Source: Flavobacteriaceae bacterium PS02337
GTDB taxonomy: Bacteria; Bacteroidota; Bacteroidia; Flavobacteriales; Flavobacteriaceae
Assembly (NCBI GenBank): GCA_029959285.1
Contig: JASCOE010000001.1
Coordinates: 558,001-622,000 of the forward strand
Reading direction: 5' to 3'
DNA length: 64,000 bases
The notes below the pieces were generated by a model that did no database searches, was not told the origin of the DNA, and saw only the letters and a list, made by a program, of their open reading frames with translations. Positions 8,627 to 18,310 of this stretch are shown piece after piece. The position numbers were made by a program, and so were the translations under genes. The number at the start of each line of letters is the position of its first letter. Position 1 is the first letter of the stretch.

Positions 8627-9163
8627 ATGAAAAAACAGTTGATTTACTTAAATTTAGTTCTAATTACATTATTTATTTCTTGCAAGAATAAAGAAGAAGT
8701 ACAGCCAGTAGAAGAAGTTAAAGCAAATACATTTGATGTAATTGTAGATTTAAAAATTGAAAAAGATGATGAATTGATTCTTTTTTATAAAGATCCTTCA
8801 ATTGCTTATTTTGATGCAAAAAATACAGTTTACAACGGAGTAAAAGGAAAACCAGAATCTCAACAAGTAACTTTCAGTATTCCTGAAGGAGTTTTACCAA
8901 ATGATATACGTTTTGACATTAGTTCAAACAAAGAACAAAATCCGATAACGATAAATTCTATAACTTTAAGTTTTGAAGGAAGGGTTTTTAAAATTGAGCA
9001 AAAAGACATTTTAAAATATTTTACGCCTAATGATTTTATTAAGTTTGACGAATCTACAGGTACAACATCTTTCATCAAAAAAGGAGAAGATTTCGATCCG
9101 TATTTTTTAACAAAAGAAGTTATTTACCCTCAAATTGAAATGGTTAGAGGAGTTAAAATGTAA
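8627..9163 (+). CDS. Small lipoprotein, function unknown
   Basis: This 178-residue lipoprotein starts at the ATG at 8627. A TTG start at 8558 is open in frame but would add a non-signal sequence and span the promoter element at 8604-8611. The signal peptide ends in a lipobox-like LFISC. The mature part is acidic, with VEEVKANTFDVIVDLKI and repeated FKDPSIAYFD-like strands. I recognise no family. It lies between the Wzz-like and Wzx-like genes but is closed by its own terminator, so its place in the polysaccharide pathway is uncertain. Confidence 0.7.
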   Translation: MKKQLIYLNLVLITLFISCKNKEEVQPVEEVKANTFDVIVDLKIEKDDELILFYKDPSIAYFDAKNTVYNGVKGKPESQQVTFSIPEGVLPNDIRFDISSNKEQNPITINSITLSFEGRVFKIEQKDILKYFTPNDFIKFDESTGTTSFIKKGEDFDPYFLTKEVIYPQIEMVRGVKM

Positions 9164-9190
9164 TTTTTATAAAAGATAAACTAATAAATT

Positions 9191-9221
9191 AAGGCTGTTC
9201 CTTCAAAAAAGGTATAGCCTT
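9191..9221 (+). terminator. Terminator after the lipoprotein gene
   Basis: AAGGCT (9191-9196) pairs with AGCCTT (9216-9221), with partial inner pairing, followed by TCTTTTT. It is moderately strong. Confidence 0.6.
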
Positions 9222-9245
9222 CTTTTTACCCTAAAACCCAAAGTA

Positions 9246-10547
9246 TTGAAGCTGATTTTTGATATATTTCAACGATATAAAAAGCACAAAATTTTAGCTT
9301 CAAATTTTGTATATCTTTCTGTACTTCAGGCTTTAAATGTTGTATTGCCTTTAATTACGTTTCCTTATTTAATAAGAGTTTTGGGAGTTGAATATTTTGG
9401 ACTCTTGTCTTTTTCTTACGCCTTTATAACCTACTTTCAAATTGTAACCGAATACGGATTTAATTCTACAGGCACGCGCGATATTTCACTAGCTTTAGAT
9501 GACCGTGAAAAACAAAATCTGATTTTTAACCAAATCATGTCGGCTAAATTACTTTTAGCAGGACTGAGTTTTATTTTAATGATGGGAATAGTTTTCTCAT
9601 TTGATATCTTCAGAACGTATTGGCTTATTTATCTATTTTCGTTTGGTTCAATCTTAGGTCAAGCAATATTTCCTGTTTGGTTTTTTCATGGAATGCAAAA
9701 AATGAAATATGTAACGTATTTAAATTTAATTACTAAAACTATATTTACGTTAGCTCTTTTTGTTTTTGTAACCCAAAAATCAGATTATTATTTAGTTCCT
9801 GTTTTTAATGCTTTGGGCTTTATTTCAGCAGGAATTTTTGCACTATTATATATTCGTAAAGATTTTCAAATTAAATTTAAAATGGAGTCTTTTGCTGGTA
9901 TAAAAGAACAGCTTGATAAATCAAAATATATGTTTTTATCAGAACTCAAAATTTCTTTATTTACTAATACCAATACATTGATTTTAGGAATTTTTGCCGG
10001 AAATCAGGCTGTAGGTTATTTTTCGGCTGCAGAAAAATTGGCACGTGCAATTGGCAATTTGCAAACACCAATTTCAAACACCATTTTTCCTTATCTTTCT
10101 AAAGAAATGGCTCTGGATAAATTAAAAGCAATTCAAAAAATAAAAGAAATAACGATATTCGGAACTATTATATTTTCATTGATTATAATACTATGTTTTT
10201 GTTTTGCAAATGAGATTATTGAGATCATTTACGGAAAAGAAATGGCTTCATCTGCTCTTCTGTTTAGAATTTTAATTTTAATTCCATTATTATCGTTTTT
10301 AGACACAATGTTTGGTAAACAAATTCTTTTAAATTTGGGTAAAGACAAATTCTATTTTAGAGTTATTGTTTTGGCAACAATTTTAAATTTTGGCATTAAT
10401 TTTATCTTGACCTATTTTTATAGAGAAACGGGAACAGCGATAACGGTAATAATTATTCAGATTTTTATTGTTTTAGGAATGTGGTATTTTGCCCATAAAG
10501 AAACGAGTTCGATTTTAAAACAAAGCAACAAAAATGGGAGTTATTAA
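9246..10547 (+). CDS. Wzx-like lipid-linked oligosaccharide flippase
   Basis: This 433-residue polytopic protein of the MOP/PST superfamily is expected to flip undecaprenyl-linked repeat units across the inner membrane. About 12 helices are visible. The N-terminal segment LITFPYLIRVLGVEYFGLLS and TEYGFNSTGTRDIS are typical of O-antigen flippases. The start is TTG at 9246, needed to include the first helix. It overlaps the next glycosyltransferase gene by 14 bases, so translation is probably coupled. It heads a tightly packed run of genes to 17068. Confidence 0.9.
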   Translation: MKLIFDIFQRYKKHKILASNFVYLSVLQALNVVLPLITFPYLIRVLGVEYFGLLSFSYAFITYFQIVTEYGFNSTGTRDISLALDDREKQNLIFNQIMSAKLLLAGLSFILMMGIVFSFDIFRTYWLIYLFSFGSILGQAIFPVWFFHGMQKMKYVTYLNLITKTIFTLALFVFVTQKSDYYLVPVFNALGFISAGIFALLYIRKDFQIKFKMESFAGIKEQLDKSKYMFLSELKISLFTNTNTLILGIFAGNQAVGYFSAAEKLARAIGNLQTPISNTIFPYLSKEMALDKLKAIQKIKEITIFGTIIFSLIIILCFCFANEIIEIIYGKEMASSALLFRILILIPLLSFLDTMFGKQILLNLGKDKFYFRVIVLATILNFGINFILTYFYRETGTAITVIIIQIFIVLGMWYFAHKETSSILKQSNKNGSY

Positions 10548-11613
10548 AGTTAGTGTTGTTATTCCGGTTTATAATGCAAAAGATTATTTGCATGAATGTA
10601 TAAATTCGGCTCTTAATCAGACTCTTAATGCGTGTGAATTTATTTTTGTAAATGACGGTTCTACCGATAATAGTTTAGAAATTATAGAATCGTATCAAAA
10701 AAAAGATAATCGAATTAAACTTATAAATCAGCAAAATAAAGGAATAAGCGAAGCAAGAAATGCCGGAATTGAATTTGCCACAGGAGAATATATTGGTTTT
10801 TTGGACAATGATGATTTTCTAAAAAATGATTTCTTAGAAAACTTGTACACAAAAGCAGTAGAATATGATTTAGATATTTTAGTATCTAAAACAATATTGG
10901 GAAGAGACGGAAAATATATTATTAAAGATTCTGGTTTTGATACCAATATTCTTTTAAATCATGAATTTATACAAGATTCGATTATTCCAAATCTCTTAAA
11001 AGTTGAAGATTTATTTGCGGTTTGGAATAAAATTTACAAAAGAACTTTTGTAAAATTAAATGCGATTAGATTTCCAAAAAACAGAGTTATAGAAGAAGAT
11101 AATATGTTTAATATTCAGGCTTTTAATAAGGCTGAAAAAGTTATGTTTATTGATTACGCAGGATATTATTACAGAGATGTTGCAGATAGTAAATCGAGGC
11201 AAACTTTAGAAAATGATTATTTTTCTAAAGCGCTCGAAAAATATTATTTTGATTATAAAAAAGAATATAATCTAAAGATTTCAGATGTTGAATTTGAGAA
11301 ACTAAAAGCAGTTAGATTTATACAAAGAGTTTTTTATTTAGTGTATAAATGTTCTGTTTTAAATGTTCCTTTTCAAACAAAAAGAGATTATATAAGACAT
11401 ATGGTTTTTCACGGAAAAGTGTATGAATTATCTAAGAAATATACGCAAGAAATTTTAGATGGTAAAGGATTATTTGAAAAAGCCGTTTTAAAAATTATCA
11501 TTAATAAATCTTCTAATTTGTTGACTTTATTAATTTTAAGTATTCAAATTGGTTATCATCCAAGTATTTCAGAAAGTATAAGAAAGTTAAATAAATTGAC
11601 AAAAAAACGCTGA
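10534..11613 (+). CDS. Family 2 glycosyltransferase
   Basis: This 359-residue GT-A fold transferase is expected to add a sugar from a nucleotide donor to the lipid-linked repeat unit on the cytosolic face. It shows the opening VSVVIPVYNAKDYLHECI, the FVNDGSTDNS donor-site motif, GISEARNAGIE and FLDNDDF in place of the DxD. Two C-terminal hydrophobic segments are weak. It overlaps the flippase by 14 bases and is followed 2 bases later by a polymerase-like gene. Sugar specificity cannot be read from the sequence. Confidence 0.92.
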   Translation: MGVIKVSVVIPVYNAKDYLHECINSALNQTLNACEFIFVNDGSTDNSLEIIESYQKKDNRIKLINQQNKGISEARNAGIEFATGEYIGFLDNDDFLKNDFLENLYTKAVEYDLDILVSKTILGRDGKYIIKDSGFDTNILLNHEFIQDSIIPNLLKVEDLFAVWNKIYKRTFVKLNAIRFPKNRVIEEDNMFNIQAFNKAEKVMFIDYAGYYYRDVADSKSRQTLENDYFSKALEKYYFDYKKEYNLKISDVEFEKLKAVRFIQRVFYLVYKCSVLNVPFQTKRDYIRHMVFHGKVYELSKKYTQEILDGKGLFEKAVLKIIINKSSNLLTLLILSIQIGYHPSISESIRKLNKLTKKR

Positions 11614-11615
11614 AG

Positions 11616-12998
11616 GTGCTGGCTAAAACATATAAAACTTTATTTTTTTTAGGTCTTTTCTTTTTCCCTTTCAATAGTTATCAAGGAATAGCTTTTTTGG
11701 GAGAATTTAAAACCGAATCGGGTGCACTTTTTTTATTTGCCGGATTTTTGTTTTTGCTTTTCAATACATTATTTACAAAAAAAATAATTATTCCGTACAA
11801 GAATTTTATTTTCCAGCTTGTGATGCTGTTTATAATTTGGTGTTTATTGACCACAATTTTAAATCTATCGTCTGTAACGGTTAATTATTTTAAAAGTACA
11901 AGCGGTGTAAATAGATTTATAAGGCAGTATATTGCATTACTTATTTCTGCTTTTGTTTTTTTTATTTTTTATATCAACGTTCTAGCAAAGATGGAACTGA
12001 AAGAACTGCTTTTCAAAATAAGAAAAGTTTTTCTATGCTCTTTAATCATTGCTTCAGTTTATGGTTTTTTCGAAATACTAATTTCAGTTTTTGGATATGT
12101 GTTTTTATATCCAATTTTAAAAGTTTTTAATTACTTTCCTTTCTTAGAAGTAGATCTTCATCCAGGAGGGAGAATTTCTGCCATAAGTTATGAGCCGCCT
12201 TTTTTAGCCATTTATCTTATTACAATTTCAGGTTGGATGTTTAGTTATATTCTCACCAGTAAAAAAGTCACGAGATTTTTGCCTGCATTTTCAATTTTAA
12301 TTCTGACGTATTTTTCAGGATCTCGTACGGGACTTATTGTAATCTTTTTTCAAGTTTTTGTTTTTTTAATTTTCTTATACAGAGACATAAGATTTAAAAA
12401 ATATGTGACCAATTTTGCAATTGGATTTTTGGTGATTTTTTCAGTTCTGCTTGTGTTTAAGGGAGAAAAATTGATTCAATCGGTTACAGAAAAAATTGAT
12501 TCTTTAGACTTTCAAAAGAATTTGACAAAAAATGTATCCAATCAATCCAGATTTGGAATGCAATATGCTGCTTTGCAGGTTTTTTTAGAAAATCCAGTTA
12601 CAGGCGTTGGGTTTGGTCAGCAAGCTTATCACAATAGAACACATTATCCTACTTGGGCAACAAGAAACAACTATGAATTTGAATTATTTTATAAGAATAA
12701 AAAAGAAAAAACATTTCCGCCAGGTTACAATCTTTACACAAGATTGCTCGCAGAAACTGGTTTTATTGGATTTATTTTGTTTTTAATGATACTTTATTTC
12801 TCATTAAATGAAATTAGAATTTTAATGAAAAATGCAAAAGAAGAAGAGAAGACAATCTTAATAATTGTTTTAATTTCGCTTTCAGGATTGTATATAAACT
12901 GGCTTCAAATAGATACTTTTAGAATTTATGGTGTTTGGCTTTGTTTAGCAATTTTAATTAGAATGCGATACAAACCTTTAATTTTAAAAAATGAATAA
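11616..12998 (+). CDS. Wzy/WaaL-like O-antigen polymerase or ligase
   Basis: This 460-residue protein has about 10-12 membrane helices and the large periplasmic loop near residues 290-370 typical of the O-antigen polymerase/ligase superfamily. The segment ENPVTGVGFGQQAY within that loop is characteristic of the family. The start is GTG at 11616. It overlaps the next gene by 8 bases. A second protein of this type lies at 13779-14972, so one may polymerise and the other ligate the glycan; the sequence does not say which. Confidence 0.85.
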   Translation: MLAKTYKTLFFLGLFFFPFNSYQGIAFLGEFKTESGALFLFAGFLFLLFNTLFTKKIIIPYKNFIFQLVMLFIIWCLLTTILNLSSVTVNYFKSTSGVNRFIRQYIALLISAFVFFIFYINVLAKMELKELLFKIRKVFLCSLIIASVYGFFEILISVFGYVFLYPILKVFNYFPFLEVDLHPGGRISAISYEPPFLAIYLITISGWMFSYILTSKKVTRFLPAFSILILTYFSGSRTGLIVIFFQVFVFLIFLYRDIRFKKYVTNFAIGFLVIFSVLLVFKGEKLIQSVTEKIDSLDFQKNLTKNVSNQSRFGMQYAALQVFLENPVTGVGFGQQAYHNRTHYPTWATRNNYEFELFYKNKKEKTFPPGYNLYTRLLAETGFIGFILFLMILYFSLNEIRILMKNAKEEEKTILIIVLISLSGLYINWLQIDTFRIYGVWLCLAILIRMRYKPLILKNE

Positions 12999-13782
12999 GG
13001 TTATACTTTTAATTCCATATTACAATAATTCTGATGGATTAATGAAATCATTAAAATCTATTGATGAAAATGAAGAATTAGATGTTTTAATTGTTGATGA
13101 CGGAAGCGTAAATAAGTTCGATGAAAATTTAGCGATATCAAGTTTTAAAGCAAAAGGAAAAGTTTTCTTTGAATATCTAAGAAATAATAAAGGTATTGAA
13201 ACGGCACTAAATACGGGTCTAGATATTATACTTAACAAAGAATATAAATACATTGCAAGATTAGATTGCGGAGATGTTTGTCTGGGAAAAAGATTTGGTA
13301 TTCAGGAAAAATTTTTGAACGAAAACCCTAGTGTAAAAATAGTTGGGTCGAATGTTTTGGCTGTTGATAGCAATGATAAATTTTTATATTCAATTAATTT
13401 GCCATTGAAAGATCAAGAGATAAAGAATAAAATGTATTTCAATTCAATGCTGATTCATCCAGCAATTATGTTTTCTGTAGAAATATTAAAAACAGTCGGA
13501 ATGTATTCTTTAAACTATAAATCAGCAGAAGATTATGCTTTTTTCTTCAGCATTTCAAAGTTTTATAAAATGGAAAATATTAATGAATATCTTACTCAAA
13601 TTGAGATTAACGAAAAAGGTATTTCATTGCAAAAAAGAAAACAACAAGTTGCATGTAGAATTAGAATAATAAAAGAGCATTTTTATTTTGGATTTTATCC
13701 AATTTACGGATTAATTAGAAATTACATATTATTGATTCTTCCTTATAGTTTTATTTTATTCCTTAAAAAGATCAAAAAATGA
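12991..13782 (+). CDS. Family 2 glycosyltransferase, short
   Basis: This 263-residue GT-A transferase opens with VILLIPYYNNSDGL, followed by VLIVDDGSVNK and a RLDCGDVC segment at the metal/donor site, where DxD-type residues are Asp-Cys-Gly-Asp. NKGIETALNTGL matches the conserved acceptor-side loop. It ends with a hydrophobic basic tail that may associate with the membrane. It overlaps both neighbours (8 and 4 bases), so it belongs to the same translationally coupled operon. Confidence 0.9.
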   Translation: MNKVILLIPYYNNSDGLMKSLKSIDENEELDVLIVDDGSVNKFDENLAISSFKAKGKVFFEYLRNNKGIETALNTGLDIILNKEYKYIARLDCGDVCLGKRFGIQEKFLNENPSVKIVGSNVLAVDSNDKFLYSINLPLKDQEIKNKMYFNSMLIHPAIMFSVEILKTVGMYSLNYKSAEDYAFFFSISKFYKMENINEYLTQIEINEKGISLQKRKQQVACRIRIIKEHFYFGFYPIYGLIRNYILLILPYSFILFLKKIKK

Positions 13783-14972
13783 AAAGTTTTGTAAAGAAGA
13801 ATTTATATAATTACACTATTTATTTGATGATTTTAGTGCTTTTCTTTTCTAAAGCATTGCCAAATATTGTCCTTGCAATTCTAACAATTTTGTTTTTTGT
13901 AAACTTTGATTATAAAGTATTTAAGCTCAATTTTTCTGCCAAAAGTATTTTATTGGTTTTGACGTTTTATCTCATAATTAAATCGGGATTAAATGGTAAT
14001 CTTTCTTTTGACTTCAGGGTTTATAAAGGATTATTATTAATGCTTTGGATCTCAGTTTTATTATACAAAATAGAAGATTTAAAAACCCTTAAATTGGTTA
14101 TTTTGACAGGTATAAATGCTTGTATTTTAGTATCCTTATTTTTAATCGGAATTTATTATTTTCAAACCGGAATTTTGCCTTTTTCTAATACTGCTGAGGT
14201 CAATAATTTGCTTCTTTTAGAGCGTCCGTATATAGGTTTTATTGCTGTGTTAGGTTTTTTATTATCATTAGAAAAAGCTTTTAAAATAAAGGAATGGAGA
14301 AAATTATATATATGTAATTCCGTTATTTTATTGAGTTTTATTTTATTGATTTCGGCTAGAATTTCTATTATAACAATATTTGCAATTGCCGGAATTTATT
14401 TTGTTTTTTATTTAAAAGAAAAATGGCATAAAAAGATACTTTACGCTTTAGTATTAATAATTTTGTTTGCGGGTATAATTATCTCAAACAAAAACATTTC
14501 AGAACGATTTTTTATAAAAAGCAATTTAAAAGAATCATTACAGCAAGCATCTGATTATGAGCCAAGAATTGTAATTTGGAATTGTGCTTATAAAATGACT
14601 AAACAAAATGATTTTAGTCCAATTACAGGTTTTGATGGCTATCAAACAATAAAAAATTATTTACTTGATTGTTATTCTACAAGCATAGAAAATCCGTCTA
14701 AAAAAGAATATTTTTTATCAGAAAAATTTAATTCTCACAATCAGTTTATCGATTTTTATTTGGTAGGAGGATTGATTGCTTTTCTGTTATTTGTTGCATT
14801 TTTTGTTACATTATTTTTAGAAGTGCGATTGGATTTTTTTAAAATTACAATAGTAGTTTCTTTTTTACTTTTTTTTATCGTAGAGAACATATTTTACCGA
14901 CAATTTGGTTGTTATTTGTTTGGTATATTTGTACTAATTTTGCTCCAGAGAAAAACAAATGAAGAAAATTAA
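13779..14972 (+). CDS. Second Wzy/WaaL-like O-antigen polymerase or ligase
   Basis: This 397-residue protein has about ten membrane helices. A loop with PRIVIWNCAYKM, then SPITGFDGYQTI and HNQFIDFYLVGG, is typical of O-antigen ligase-type proteins; His in the HNQFID motif is usual in WaaL-like members. It overlaps the upstream transferase by 4 bases and the downstream one by 14. The paired presence with the protein at 11616 suggests separate polymerase and ligase roles, with this one somewhat more ligase-like. Confidence 0.85.
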   Translation: MKSFVKKNLYNYTIYLMILVLFFSKALPNIVLAILTILFFVNFDYKVFKLNFSAKSILLVLTFYLIIKSGLNGNLSFDFRVYKGLLLMLWISVLLYKIEDLKTLKLVILTGINACILVSLFLIGIYYFQTGILPFSNTAEVNNLLLLERPYIGFIAVLGFLLSLEKAFKIKEWRKLYICNSVILLSFILLISARISIITIFAIAGIYFVFYLKEKWHKKILYALVLIILFAGIIISNKNISERFFIKSNLKESLQQASDYEPRIVIWNCAYKMTKQNDFSPITGFDGYQTIKNYLLDCYSTSIENPSKKEYFLSEKFNSHNQFIDFYLVGGLIAFLLFVAFFVTLFLEVRLDFFKITIVVSFLLFFIVENIFYRQFGCYLFGIFVLILLQRKTNEEN

Positions 14973-16083
14973 AATTACGCATATTCTACATTCTGTAGGA
15001 GGAGTTGATGTTTCGTTGAGGCAGATACTCCACAATTTGGATACTGAGAATTTTGAAAATATTGTAATTCATGGAGACTCTGATACTGAAAATGAATTTG
15101 TAGATAAAAATTCGGTGTCCATCGTTCAATATAGACTTCCAATTTATAGAGAAATATCTTTTATTTATGATTTAAAAGCAATTATAAAAGCATGGAAAAT
15201 CATTCGTAAAGAAAAACCAGATTTAATACATTCGCATAGTACAAAAGGCGGAGTTACTGGTAGAGTTGTTGGCTTTTTGACAGGAACAAAAGTTTTACAT
15301 ACACCTCAGGCATTTTCTTTTTTAAGTGCAGAAAGTAAGATCAAAAAATCAGTTTTTATAATAATTGAAAAACTGCTTTCTAAGGGAAAAACAATTCTGT
15401 TAGCATCTTCTCAATCTGAACTTAATAGAGCAATAAATGAAGTTGGATTTCCGAAATCAAAAACAGATCTTTTTAATAATGCGATAGAACCAATTGAAAA
15501 AATATTTGATTTATCGATACCTAAAACATGGCCAGACCAATACCTTTGTACAGTAGGAAGACCGTGTTATCAAAAAAATATCGAAGAATTGATTGAAGTT
15601 TTATATGAACTTAATAAGATTGTAGATACACATTTGGTAATTTTAGGATTAGGACATCACGCAGATCATATCAAACAAGTTGAAAATTTAATTGCGAAAT
15701 TAGATCTAAAAAGTAAAGTGACGCTTTTAAACTGGACAACAAGAGAAGATGTTTTAAATATAATAAGTAAATCAAAATTGTACCTTTCGACAGCGAGATA
15801 TGAAGGACTTCCATATTCGGTTATTGAAAGTTTAGCATTATCTATTCCGAGTGTAGTTTCTGATTGTGACGGAAATAGAGATCTGATTGTAAATGATTAT
15901 AACGGATATTGTATTAAAGAAAATAATACGGTAGAGTTTAGCAAAAAAATTAATGTTTTACTTCAAGACGAAAAATTATATAATGAGTTTTCAAAAAATG
16001 CAAAAAGAACATTTGAAAAGCATCATAATATCTATAAAAAAATAAAAGATCTCGAATCTATTTACAGAGAGCAACTAAAATAA
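14959..16083 (+). CDS. Family 4 glycosyltransferase
   Basis: This 374-residue GT-B retaining transferase shows an N-terminal acceptor domain ([16 protein letters not shown] and [14 protein letters not shown]) and a C-terminal donor domain with [20 protein letters not shown], the EX7E-type nucleotide-sugar motif. [18 protein letters not shown] begins the second Rossmann domain. It is soluble or peripheral in the cytosol. It overlaps the preceding membrane protein by 14 bases and ends 1 base before the decarboxylase gene. It resembles transferases that start or extend capsule and O-antigen repeat units. Confidence 0.92.
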   Translation: MKKIKITHILHSVGGVDVSLRQILHNLDTENFENIVIHGDSDTENEFVDKNSVSIVQYRLPIYREISFIYDLKAIIKAWKIIRKEKPDLIHSHSTKGGVTGRVVGFLTGTKVLHTPQAFSFLSAESKIKKSVFIIIEKLLSKGKTILLASSQSELNRAINEVGFPKSKTDLFNNAIEPIEKIFDLSIPKTWPDQYLCTVGRPCYQKNIEELIEVLYELNKIVDTHLVILGLGHHADHIKQVENLIAKLDLKSKVTLLNWTTREDVLNIISKSKLYLSTARYEGLPYSVIESLALSIPSVVSDCDGNRDLIVNDYNGYCIKENNTVEFSKKINVLLQDEKLYNEFSKNAKRTFEKHHNIYKKIKDLESIYREQLK

Positions 16084-16084
16084 T

Positions 16085-17068
16085 ATGAAAAGAATACTTA
16101 TTACCGGAGCGGCAGGATTTTTAGGATCACATTTGTGTGACAGATTCATCAAAGAAGGTTACTTTGTAATCGGAATGGACAATTTGATTACAGGAGATCT
16201 TAAAAATATTGAACATTTATTCAAACTAGAGAACTTCGAATTTTATCATCATGATATTACCAAGTTCGTTCATATTCCGGGAGATTTAGATTATATCTTG
16301 CATTTTGCTTCGCCTGCAAGTCCTATTGATTATTTGAAAATTCCGATTCAAACCTTAAAAGTAGGATCTTTAGGAACGCACAATTTATTAGGATTGGCGA
16401 GAGTTAAAAAAGCGCGAATTTTAATTGCTTCAACTTCTGAAGTTTATGGAGATCCGTTAGTGCATCCACAAACTGAAGAATATTACGGAAACGTAAATAC
16501 AATTGGTCCGCGTGGCGTTTATGACGAGGCAAAACGTTTTCAGGAATCTATAACAATGGCGTATCATACTTTTCATGGCGTAGAAACGAGAATCGTACGT
16601 ATTTTTAATACCTACGGACCAAGAATGCGATTAAACGACGGACGTGTAATCCCTGCTTTTATCGGACAGGCTTTGCGCGGAGAAGATTTAACCATTTTTG
16701 GAGACGGAATGCAAACACGTTCTTTCTGTTATGTAGACGATCAAGTTGAAGGTATTTTCAGATTATTGCATTCAGATTATGTTTATCCAGTAAATATTGG
16801 AAATCCAGACGAAATCACGATTAAAGATTTTGCAGAAGAAATCATTAAATTGACAGGAACAAATCAGAAAGTGGTTTATCATCCGTTGCCAATAAATGAC
16901 CCTTTACAGCGTCAGCCAGACACGACAAAAGCAAAAGAATTATTAGGTTGGGAAGCAAAAGTGAATCGAGCAGAAGGAATGAAAATTACGTATGAATATT
17001 TCAAATCATTGTCTGCAGAAGAACTGGCTAAAGAAGAGCACAAAGATTTTTCGAGTTATATAAAATAA
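16085..17068 (+). CDS. UDP-glucuronate decarboxylase (UDP-xylose synthase)
   Basis: This 327-residue extended short-chain dehydrogenase probably converts UDP-glucuronate to UDP-xylose with bound NAD. Visible are the NAD-binding [12 protein letters not shown] (residues 7-18), the Ser/Thr of STSEVYGDP, the YDEAKR catalytic Tyr-Lys pair, and the substrate segment [10 protein letters not shown]. Length and the [14 protein letters not shown] stretch fit UXS proteins well. The UDP-glucose dehydrogenase that would supply UDP-glucuronate is not in this window. It is the last gene of the plus-strand operon and is followed directly by a strong terminator. Confidence 0.93.
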   Translation: MKRILITGAAGFLGSHLCDRFIKEGYFVIGMDNLITGDLKNIEHLFKLENFEFYHHDITKFVHIPGDLDYILHFASPASPIDYLKIPIQTLKVGSLGTHNLLGLARVKKARILIASTSEVYGDPLVHPQTEEYYGNVNTIGPRGVYDEAKRFQESITMAYHTFHGVETRIVRIFNTYGPRMRLNDGRVIPAFIGQALRGEDLTIFGDGMQTRSFCYVDDQVEGIFRLLHSDYVYPVNIGNPDEITIKDFAEEIIKLTGTNQKVVYHPLPINDPLQRQPDTTKAKELLGWEAKVNRAEGMKITYEYFKSLSAEELAKEEHKDFSSYIK

Positions 17069-17069
17069 A

Positions 17070-17103
17070 AAAAGGGGAAATGTTTTTAAGCATTTCCCCT
17101 TTT
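17070..17103. terminator. Bidirectional terminator joining the two halves of the polysaccharide region
   Basis: AAAAGGGGAAATG (17070-17082) pairs with CATTTCCCCTTTT (17091-17103), with T-rich or A-rich flanks on both strands. The plus- and minus-strand operons converge here. Confidence 0.9.
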
Positions 17104-17122
17104 TCATTTAAATGGAATTGAT

Positions 17123-18310
17123 TCAAAAAGCATCATTTTCAATTAAATCTTTCATTTGTTTATCGAGATTAAAATTCTGTTTTGCATGAATAAAAATTCT
17201 GTTTTTCATGGCTTGAATTTCATTTTTATCTATTTCTGAAATCTGTTTTAAAGCAATATTTAAACCTTTAAAATCTTCAACAGGAACAACCCAGCCCAGA
17301 TTATTTTCTTCAACAATATTTTCGCCTTCGCCTCCGCCAAAATATAAAACAGGAAATCCTAAAGCGCTGTATTCGAATATTTTTGAAGGAACAGAACCGT
17401 AAATTCTTGTTTTTAAAGGAACAAGAGCGATATCCAAAGTCATTAATTTTTCATGCAGAACATTCCGTTCTAACATTCCATGAAAAATAATTTTCTGCAT
17501 CGGATTTTGATTCATATAATCGACAATTTGAGCTTTCTCTGCTCCATCGCCAAAAATATGTAATTCGACATTTAAATGTTCTAAATCCAATTTTTGAATA
17601 AGTTCAAAAACACCTTGCGCAACGCCCAATAATCCTGCGTAAAACAATTTTATTGGTTCGTTAGAATTTTCATTTTCATGGATATTATTTTCCACAAAAT
17701 GATCGGGATAATTACGATATAAAAAGCATTTTTTTTCTGGAAAGATAGAATGAATATGATCTATAATTTCATTGGATTGACCAAAAACATGCGTTGCTTT
17801 TTTGTAAATGAAACGTTCTATAAAAAGCAGCATTTTATGCGAAATACTGTTTTTCTTTAAAACGCCAAGTTCAATTGCCGCAGTTGGCCAAAGATCCGAG
17901 ACGTTCAAAATTATTTTTTTTCTTTTAATCCAAAGTGCAAAAACAGCCGTAAAAGACAACAATAAAGGCGGAGATTGTACAATTACTTTTTTAGGTGTTT
18001 TGGCAAATAGTAAGAAGAAAAATAAAATAGTTGAGAAAGAAAACGTTGAAATAATTCTTTTAAAAATATTAGAACTATTACTCGGATAAATCCAAAGCCG
18101 TTTTAAAGTGATATTTTGAATTTTTTCTGTAACCGAGAATTTGTCCTTGTATTCTGGAAAAATCTCTCCTTTTGGATAATTTGGAAGCGGAGAAATCACC
18201 GAAACTTCATATCCGTTTTGGTTTAATTTCAGCGCCAATTGCTCAATTCTGTTTGCAGCGGCACCTTTTTCTGGCGGATAATAATTGGATATAATTAAAA
18301 TTTCTTTCAT
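17123..18310 (-). CDS. Family 4 glycosyltransferase (WbuB-like)
   Basis: This 395-residue GT-B transferase opens with ILIISNYYPPEKGAAANRI, the pattern of WbuB-like enzymes that move N-acetylated amino sugars in O-antigen synthesis. A hydrophobic stretch (FSFSTILFFFLLFA) around residues 90-103 probably docks it to the membrane. The donor domain has LFYAGLLGVAQGV and IFEYSALGFPVLYFGGGE. Its start overlaps the wecB stop by one base (TAATG), so it should be translationally coupled and may use the ManNAc/FucNAc-type sugar produced from that epimerase step. The specific acceptor is unknown. Confidence 0.9.
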   Translation of the reverse strand: MKEILIISNYYPPEKGAAANRIEQLALKLNQNGYEVSVISPLPNYPKGEIFPEYKDKFSVTEKIQNITLKRLWIYPSNSSNIFKRIISTFSFSTILFFFLLFAKTPKKVIVQSPPLLLSFTAVFALWIKRKKIILNVSDLWPTAAIELGVLKKNSISHKMLLFIERFIYKKATHVFGQSNEIIDHIHSIFPEKKCFLYRNYPDHFVENNIHENENSNEPIKLFYAGLLGVAQGVFELIQKLDLEHLNVELHIFGDGAEKAQIVDYMNQNPMQKIIFHGMLERNVLHEKLMTLDIALVPLKTRIYGSVPSKIFEYSALGFPVLYFGGGEGENIVEENNLGWVVPVEDFKGLNIALKQISEIDKNEIQAMKNRIFIHAKQNFNLDKQMKDLIENDAF

